The notes below the pieces were generated by a model, which saw nothing but the letters and a program-made list of their open reading frames with translations, did not search any database and had not been told where the DNA came from. Below are positions 59,870-64,000 of a stretch of 64,000 bases of DNA, in pieces. Every line of letters starts with the position of its first letter. The first letter of the stretch is position 1. The stretch is from Colimorpha sp964483145 (GTDB taxonomy: Bacteria > Bacteroidota > Bacteroidia > Bacteroidales > P3), in contig CAZAAK010000002.1 of the NCBI GenBank assembly GCA_964483145.1, forward strand, positions 9,699 through 73,698, written 5' to 3'. Both the position numbers and the translations under genes were made by a program.

Positions 59870-61477
59870 ATGAAAGGACATCCAAAAGGTCTAATCGCTG
59901 CGGCGTTGAGTAATATGGGTGAGCGTTTTGGCTACTATATTATGAATGCTGTATTGGTTCTGTTCCTCTGCTCCAAATTCGGCCTTGCCGAGGAGAAGGC
60001 AACACTAATCTACTCTATTTTCTATATGGGTATCTATATTCTGAGCCTTGTGGGCGGTATAATTGCTGACCGTACTCAGAACTACAAAGGTACTATCCAA
60101 GCAGGTCTCTTGGTGATGGCTTCGGGCTATGTCATCCTCGCCATCCCTATTCTCGCTACTGCTGGTAACATCGTTTGGTTACTTCCCCTAACCTGTGCTG
60201 CGCTCTTCCTCATTGCCTTTGGCAACGGCCTTTTCAAAGGTAACCTGCAAGCTATTGTTGGTCAAATGTATGACAACTTCGAGGCTGATGCCGCCAAAAA
60301 AGGTCCTGAGGCCTTGGCCGTGGCCAAGAGCAAGCGAGATAGTGGTTTCCAGATTTTCTATATGTTCATCAATGTGGGTGGTCTTGTTGCTCCCTTTGTT
60401 GCCCCACTGCTTCGTGGTTGGTGGCTTGGTCAGAATGGGTTTGAGTACAATGCCGACCTCCCTGCGCTTTGCCATGCTTTCCTTGCAGAAGGGTCTGCTT
60501 TAGGTACTGAGGCCGTCACTAAGATGACCGAACTGTTTGCATCTATGCATGTTACCCTTCCTACCGACACTGTCGCTGCTCAAGAGCTCTGTCAGAACTA
60601 TCTCAATGTCTTCAATACAGGTGTCCACTATTCTTTCATTGCCTCTGTCTGTGCAATGCTTATCTCCCTTGTCATCTTCCTTTGCACAAAGAAGAAATTC
60701 CCAACTCCTGCCAAGAAAGTTGCTACTGCCAGCGTTGAATATACTGCTGAAGAGAAGCGGGCTATGGCCAAGGAACTCAAACAGCGTCTTTATGCCATGT
60801 TTGCTGTATTGATTATTGCAGTCTTCTTCTGGTTCTCCTTCCATCAGAATGGTACCTCTATGTCGCTCTTCGCTCGTGACTTTGTCAACACTTCCCAACT
60901 GCCTCCCGAAGTTTGGCAGGCTGTAAATCCATTCTTTGTCATCATCCTTACTTTCCCCATTATGTGGTTTTTTGAAGGTCTGGCACGGCGTGGCAAGGGC
61001 ATCTCTACTCCCCGCAAAATTGCTATCGGTATGGCCATTGCAGGTTGTGCCTACTTGTTTATGACCATTTTCTCCAATGCTATGAATTATCCGTCGGCAA
61101 CCGATTTTCGTGCGCTCCCTGTTGATCAGGCTGCTTCAATGAAGGCCGGTGCCTGGGTGCTAATAGTTTACTATTTCTTCATGACTGTTGCTGAGCTCTT
61201 TATCAGTCCGTTAGGTTTGAGTTTCATTTCCAAGGTTGCTCCCAAAAACCTTCTTGGTCTCTGCCAAGGTCTGTGGTTGGGCGCCACCGCTGTGGGTAAT
61301 GGCTTCCTTTGGATTGGTCCGCTACTCTACAACAAGTTCCCGATTTGGACTGCTTGGGTTGTCTTCATGGCCGTGTGCTTCCTCTCTATGATTGTCATGT
61401 TCTGTATGGTAAAATGGTTGGAGCGTGTCACGGGTGAAGCTAATGTCCCTGCCGAGCCTGTCAAAGAGTCTAAATAG
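59870..61477 (+). CDS. POT/PTR-family proton-dependent oligopeptide transporter
   Basis: 535 residues, major facilitator superfamily with about 12 membrane helices. N-terminal GERFGYYIMNAVLVLFL carries the POT ERFxYY signature; FKGNLQAIVGQMYDN and FQIFYMFINVGGLVAPFVAPLL are further family motifs. A longer cytoplasmic loop separates the two halves. Takes up di/tripeptides with protons (family). Own promoter and terminator, so monocistronic. Confidence 0.93.
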   Translation: MKGHPKGLIAAALSNMGERFGYYIMNAVLVLFLCSKFGLAEEKATLIYSIFYMGIYILSLVGGIIADRTQNYKGTIQAGLLVMASGYVILAIPILATAGNIVWLLPLTCAALFLIAFGNGLFKGNLQAIVGQMYDNFEADAAKKGPEALAVAKSKRDSGFQIFYMFINVGGLVAPFVAPLLRGWWLGQNGFEYNADLPALCHAFLAEGSALGTEAVTKMTELFASMHVTLPTDTVAAQELCQNYLNVFNTGVHYSFIASVCAMLISLVIFLCTKKKFPTPAKKVATASVEYTAEEKRAMAKELKQRLYAMFAVLIIAVFFWFSFHQNGTSMSLFARDFVNTSQLPPEVWQAVNPFFVIILTFPIMWFFEGLARRGKGISTPRKIAIGMAIAGCAYLFMTIFSNAMNYPSATDFRALPVDQAASMKAGAWVLIVYYFFMTVAELFISPLGLSFISKVAPKNLLGLCQGLWLGATAVGNGFLWIGPLLYNKFPIWTAWVVFMAVCFLSMIVMFCMVKWLERVTGEANVPAEPVKESK

Positions 61478-61496
61478 TCTTTAGCTTCCTTCTTGT

Positions 61497-61537
61497 GCTA
61501 AAAGAGCCAGTCCTCAGGGCTGGCTCTTTTAGCGTTT
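61497..61537 (+). terminator. Intrinsic terminator of the POT gene
   Basis: Stem GCTAAAAGAGCCAG (61497-61510) / CTGGCTCTTTTAGC (61520-61533), 9-nt loop, then GTTTT. Confidence 0.93.
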
Positions 61538-61553
61538 TATATATCCTTCCGCT

Positions 61554-62963
61554 TCAATTGCATGGCAAAAGAAATCTTTTAGCAGTTTCTATCAACTCCT
61601 CGTCACACTTTAGCATTTCTGCAATGCGCAATGCCTCATGAGGTACCTCATCGCTATCGTCCGTTACCAGGCTGTAATCAATAAAAAAATTGATGTTCTG
61701 TGCCGACAATGGCATATTCACCAAGGTGTCCACAAATCCTCTCACCCTTAGTTTTCGGCACTCGATACCCAGTTGGCTGTAGTGGGTGGTAATCATTGTT
61801 GTACTGTTACGGTTTTCCATTAGAGTGGCAATACTTTGCACTAGTGCCTTGCCCTCAATAGGATTTGTAGTGCGTGCTGGTTCGTCTATTAGTACCAGCA
61901 GGTGTTCTGTTTTGCTGCGCTCGATTATTTCGCTAATGCGTGTAATCTCCGCTGCATAACTACTTAGGCCATTCATTTCGTTTTGTTCGTCCCCGATACA
62001 GAATATCACGTCGTCTACGGGTTCTAGGTGGGCACTTACTGCGGGTATTGGAAAGCCGAATTGATACATTAGTTGAGCCACGCCAACGCTCTTTAGAAGT
62101 ACCGTCTTGCCTGCCATATTGGCACCTGTGACAAAGGTTACACCCTGTATAAGTTCAATATCAACGGGTTGGTATCGCAGATGATGTTTTTCGTTATGGT
62201 CGCGTAGGCGTGGGTTGAAAAGCCCATGCAGGTAGATCTTATCGTCTTCCTCTTTGGGGCGCACCAGTCCCCATTTGCGTGCTAAGTCTGCTCGTGCTAC
62301 CGCAAAATCGGTGTAAGCCATTAGTTCCATGGCTGTTGACAACGTCTTGGCGTAGGGTTGCAATTCATCGCACAAGCGACGTTGCACCTGTATTTGTATT
62401 TCGTTTTGGACAGACAATAACTCGCTCATTTGCACATCGTCTGCGCCTTTCATCTGTTTGCGCAGCGCCCTTAGGCGGATGTCGTAGCTATCGTAGATGT
62501 AGAAACTGGTGATGCCTGTCTTGTCGGGGTCTAGGATATCAAAAACCGGCTGCAAGTCTGGCACGGGTATCAATTTGTCTAGCCTCATTTCTTCCAACGC
62601 TTTGCGCGCATGTCCGCTGATATATGCCAAACTCTTGATTTCAAACAACTCCACCTCATCCAATACGGTATGGGTTGCCAAGTTCTTCAATGTCGTGTGC
62701 AGGTCGTGCAACTGCATCAGTTGGTGCCGTAGCAGTGTGATGGGTTTAATCATTGCCGGATCTTTCCATCGTTCTAGCAGCAGGGCCACAATTTCCTGTT
62801 CTCTATTCAATTGAGTAGTTTCTGTCAACAAGGGCTGCTCCAACATCCGCCGTCTCCCTGCTGCCGACATAAGTTCCATGTTTTCAATTACAAACATCAG
62901 CGCAGGAACATCTTTAGCCTTACTTTGCATTAGAATGCTCGTCCTATTGCTTCCTTCCATCAT
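61554..62963 (-). CDS. MutS-like ATPase without the mismatch-binding domain
   Basis: 469 residues. Helical core/lever region, then a MutS-type ABC ATPase: Walker A TGANMAGKTVLLKSVG, FGFPIPA, Walker B LLVLIDEPARTTNPIEG and TMITTHYSQLG. There is no N-terminal mismatch-recognition domain (no FxE motif) and no Smr domain, so it is neither MutS1 nor full MutS2. MutS-like ATPases of this size occur in lysine-fermentation clusters of Bacteroidota as aminomutase reactivases, but no such genes are near. It overlaps the glycosyltransferase gene by 4 nt (ATGA). Role unknown. Confidence 0.82.
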   Translation of the reverse strand: MMEGSNRTSILMQSKAKDVPALMFVIENMELMSAAGRRRMLEQPLLTETTQLNREQEIVALLLERWKDPAMIKPITLLRHQLMQLHDLHTTLKNLATHTVLDEVELFEIKSLAYISGHARKALEEMRLDKLIPVPDLQPVFDILDPDKTGITSFYIYDSYDIRLRALRKQMKGADDVQMSELLSVQNEIQIQVQRRLCDELQPYAKTLSTAMELMAYTDFAVARADLARKWGLVRPKEEDDKIYLHGLFNPRLRDHNEKHHLRYQPVDIELIQGVTFVTGANMAGKTVLLKSVGVAQLMYQFGFPIPAVSAHLEPVDDVIFCIGDEQNEMNGLSSYAAEITRISEIIERSKTEHLLVLIDEPARTTNPIEGKALVQSIATLMENRNSTTMITTHYSQLGIECRKLRVRGFVDTLVNMPLSAQNINFFIDYSLVTDDSDEVPHEALRIAEMLKCDEELIETAKRFLLPCN

Positions 62964-63766
62964 TGTTTACTTTTCTCTATTTTAAACAATATTCTTTCAA
63001 TATAGTACACCAGCTTATATACCTGTTTATGTCGTCGTATTCTTTGCATCATTTGTATGTCCTTCTCAAAGTGGCGGTAGTCGGCAAGTACTCCCGGGGG
63101 CACCATCTCATTCAGAACCTTACACCGTTCGTTGTGATTCAACTCTGCATTCGTTTCGCTGATGCCGTCCATGTCGAATAGCACTACGTCTAGGTCGACA
63201 AATACTGGCTGCACTCCTTCTAATGCTATCACTTTCATAAACCATTTCCAATCGGCTACAATTTTTAGGCTCTCGTCATAAAGGCCGTATTTATCAAATA
63301 AAATACGCTTGATATAGGTTGGGGGGTGGTTGATGGAGCTACTGTAGAACCGCCATAGGGTAGTATCTTCGCGTTTGTAGTCTCGACGGACTTCCCCTCT
63401 ATAATTTTTCAGCAAGTTTCCTATTAGGATTTCCGGCTGCCCTTTTTTCTCTGCTTCGGCCAGCATGTTCTTTACAACATCTTTGTTCACAAGGGTGTCG
63501 CCACTGTTCAGAAATTGCAGATATTCCCCTGTGGCCATTCCAATGCCCTTGTTCATGGCATTGTAGATGCCCTTATCCCTTTCCGAAACCCACCGCAGAT
63601 TTGGTGCGCCGTCAAAGTGCTTAATCACTTCCACACTGCCATCTGTGCTTCCACCATCAATCACTAGGTATTCGAATTCCTTGTAGCTCTGTTCTAGTAC
63701 ACTCGCCATCGTTTTTTTCAATCCGCTAGCGTTGTTCCAGTTTATCGTAATAATCGACAGTTTCAT
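62960..63766 (-). CDS. Family 2 glycosyltransferase
   Basis: 268 residues, GT-A fold. Seen: LSIITINWNNASGLKKTMAS, VIDGGSTDGSVEVI, the DxD-like region YLQFLNSGD, and VADWKWFMKVIA. Probably transfers a sugar in surface polysaccharide or LPS synthesis; donor and acceptor unknown. Promoter box TATCTTTG at 63816-63823. Coupled to the MutS-like gene by overlapping ATGA, an odd pairing. Confidence 0.9.
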   Translation of the reverse strand: MKLSIITINWNNASGLKKTMASVLEQSYKEFEYLVIDGGSTDGSVEVIKHFDGAPNLRWVSERDKGIYNAMNKGIGMATGEYLQFLNSGDTLVNKDVVKNMLAEAEKKGQPEILIGNLLKNYRGEVRRDYKREDTTLWRFYSSSINHPPTYIKRILFDKYGLYDESLKIVADWKWFMKVIALEGVQPVFVDLDVVLFDMDGISETNAELNHNERCKVLNEMVPPGVLADYRHFEKDIQMMQRIRRHKQVYKLVYYIERILFKIEKSKQ

Positions 63767-63815
63767 CTATGCTTAATATTAGCGTCTTCTTAGGTGTTGT
63801 GCAGGTTTTAATTTG

Positions 63816-63823
63816 CAAAGATA
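63816..63823 (-). promoter_or_regulatory. -7 box of the glycosyltransferase/mutS-like unit
   Basis: TATCTTTG on the minus strand, 50 nt before the ATG at 63766. Confidence 0.7.
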
Positions 63824-63945
63824 CAAAAAAATAGTGAATAACGAATAAATTGCCCGTAGATATTGACTAGTTCCTAAGGCCAAGAAGAACTCAAGTATTG
63901 TCTCAAGTGTATCCGAGTGGTAGGCAATGTTCTTTCCTTATTCAG

Positions 63946-63967
63946 ATTATTGCTGTCCGGTAAAACT
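63946..63967. repeat. Dispersed repeat related to 43540-43580
   Basis: ATTATTGCTGTCCGGTAAAA then CT matches the second half of the 18-bp tandem repeat at 43540-43575 and its AAACT extension. It lies 33 bp before the window edge, so a larger element may continue outside. Confidence 0.5.
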
Positions 63968-64000
63968 TTTCGGCTGACCAAAATTAGGGCTGACACTTCT

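Overview
The window is a chromosomal segment of a Bacteroidales bacterium (phylum Bacteroidota). The evidence is gene content and promoters. Lineage-typical families include a BamA/OmpH-OmpH cluster, DUF4954, DUF2795 (ending EEDEY), DUF4252, a divergent lptD/amidase pair, the GldA-type ATPase, KMGKS-type TrpS and the conserved xerC-hpf pair. Almost every transcription unit starts with the Bacteroidota -7 box TAnnTTTG, often with a TTTG-like -33 box about 19-20 bp upstream. Genus cannot be fixed from the sequence alone. Codon use looks even and almost all genes are core functions.

Layout: (1) 1-5.1 kb, envelope biogenesis: 3' end of bamA, two OmpH/Skp chaperones, a YifB/ComM AAA+ protein, and a convergent thioredoxin-fold protein. 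(2) 5.1-6.4 kb, a gene-poor gap with a conserved leader, a 116-bp palindromic repeat and a candidate small RNA. (3) 6.4-29.9 kb, housekeeping genes: dus, cdd, ppiD, dxr, DUF2795, DUF2520, tatD, manC, trpS, a tiny lipoprotein, an orphan rnfA, a C69 peptidase, tRNA-Glu, rpsT, hpf, xerC, rseP, lptF/G, mazG, relA/spoT and recA. (4) 29.9-31.1 kb, a second gene-poor gap with a related leader and a second palindrome. (5) 31-43.4 kb: DUF4954, merR, lptD, amidase, gldA-like, pyrF, aspartate aminotransferase, and an ECF-sigma/anti-sigma-like/DUF4252/lipoprotein operon. (6) 43.4-45.1 kb, a third gap with the best-preserved palindrome abutting a decayed IS3-family transposase. (7) 45.1-59.1 kb, the translation/transcription superoperon: tRNA-Thr, Tyr, Gly, Thr, tuf, tRNA-Trp, secE, nusG, rplK, rplA, rplJ, rplL, rpoB (TTG start), rpoC, DUF3467. 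(8) 59-64 kb: tsaC, a POT peptide transporter, a MutS-like ATPase and a GT2 glycosyltransferase.

The most unusual thing is a family of three 116-bp elements at about 5.5, 30.4 and 44.0 kb. Each has the same rigid plan: a 7-bp end, four 11-bp units pointing one way, a 3-bp hinge (TAA/TTA), five 11-bp units pointing the other way, and a 7-bp end. The unit consensus is close to GGTAAAnnAAA. In two copies the 11-bp register continues into the right flank. One copy sits exactly where an IS3 transposase reading frame ends. I do not recognise this element. Two of the three gaps also carry a homologous promoter/leader module, in front of recA and of the thioredoxin-fold gene. No CRISPR array, prophage, restriction system or intact transposon was seen.
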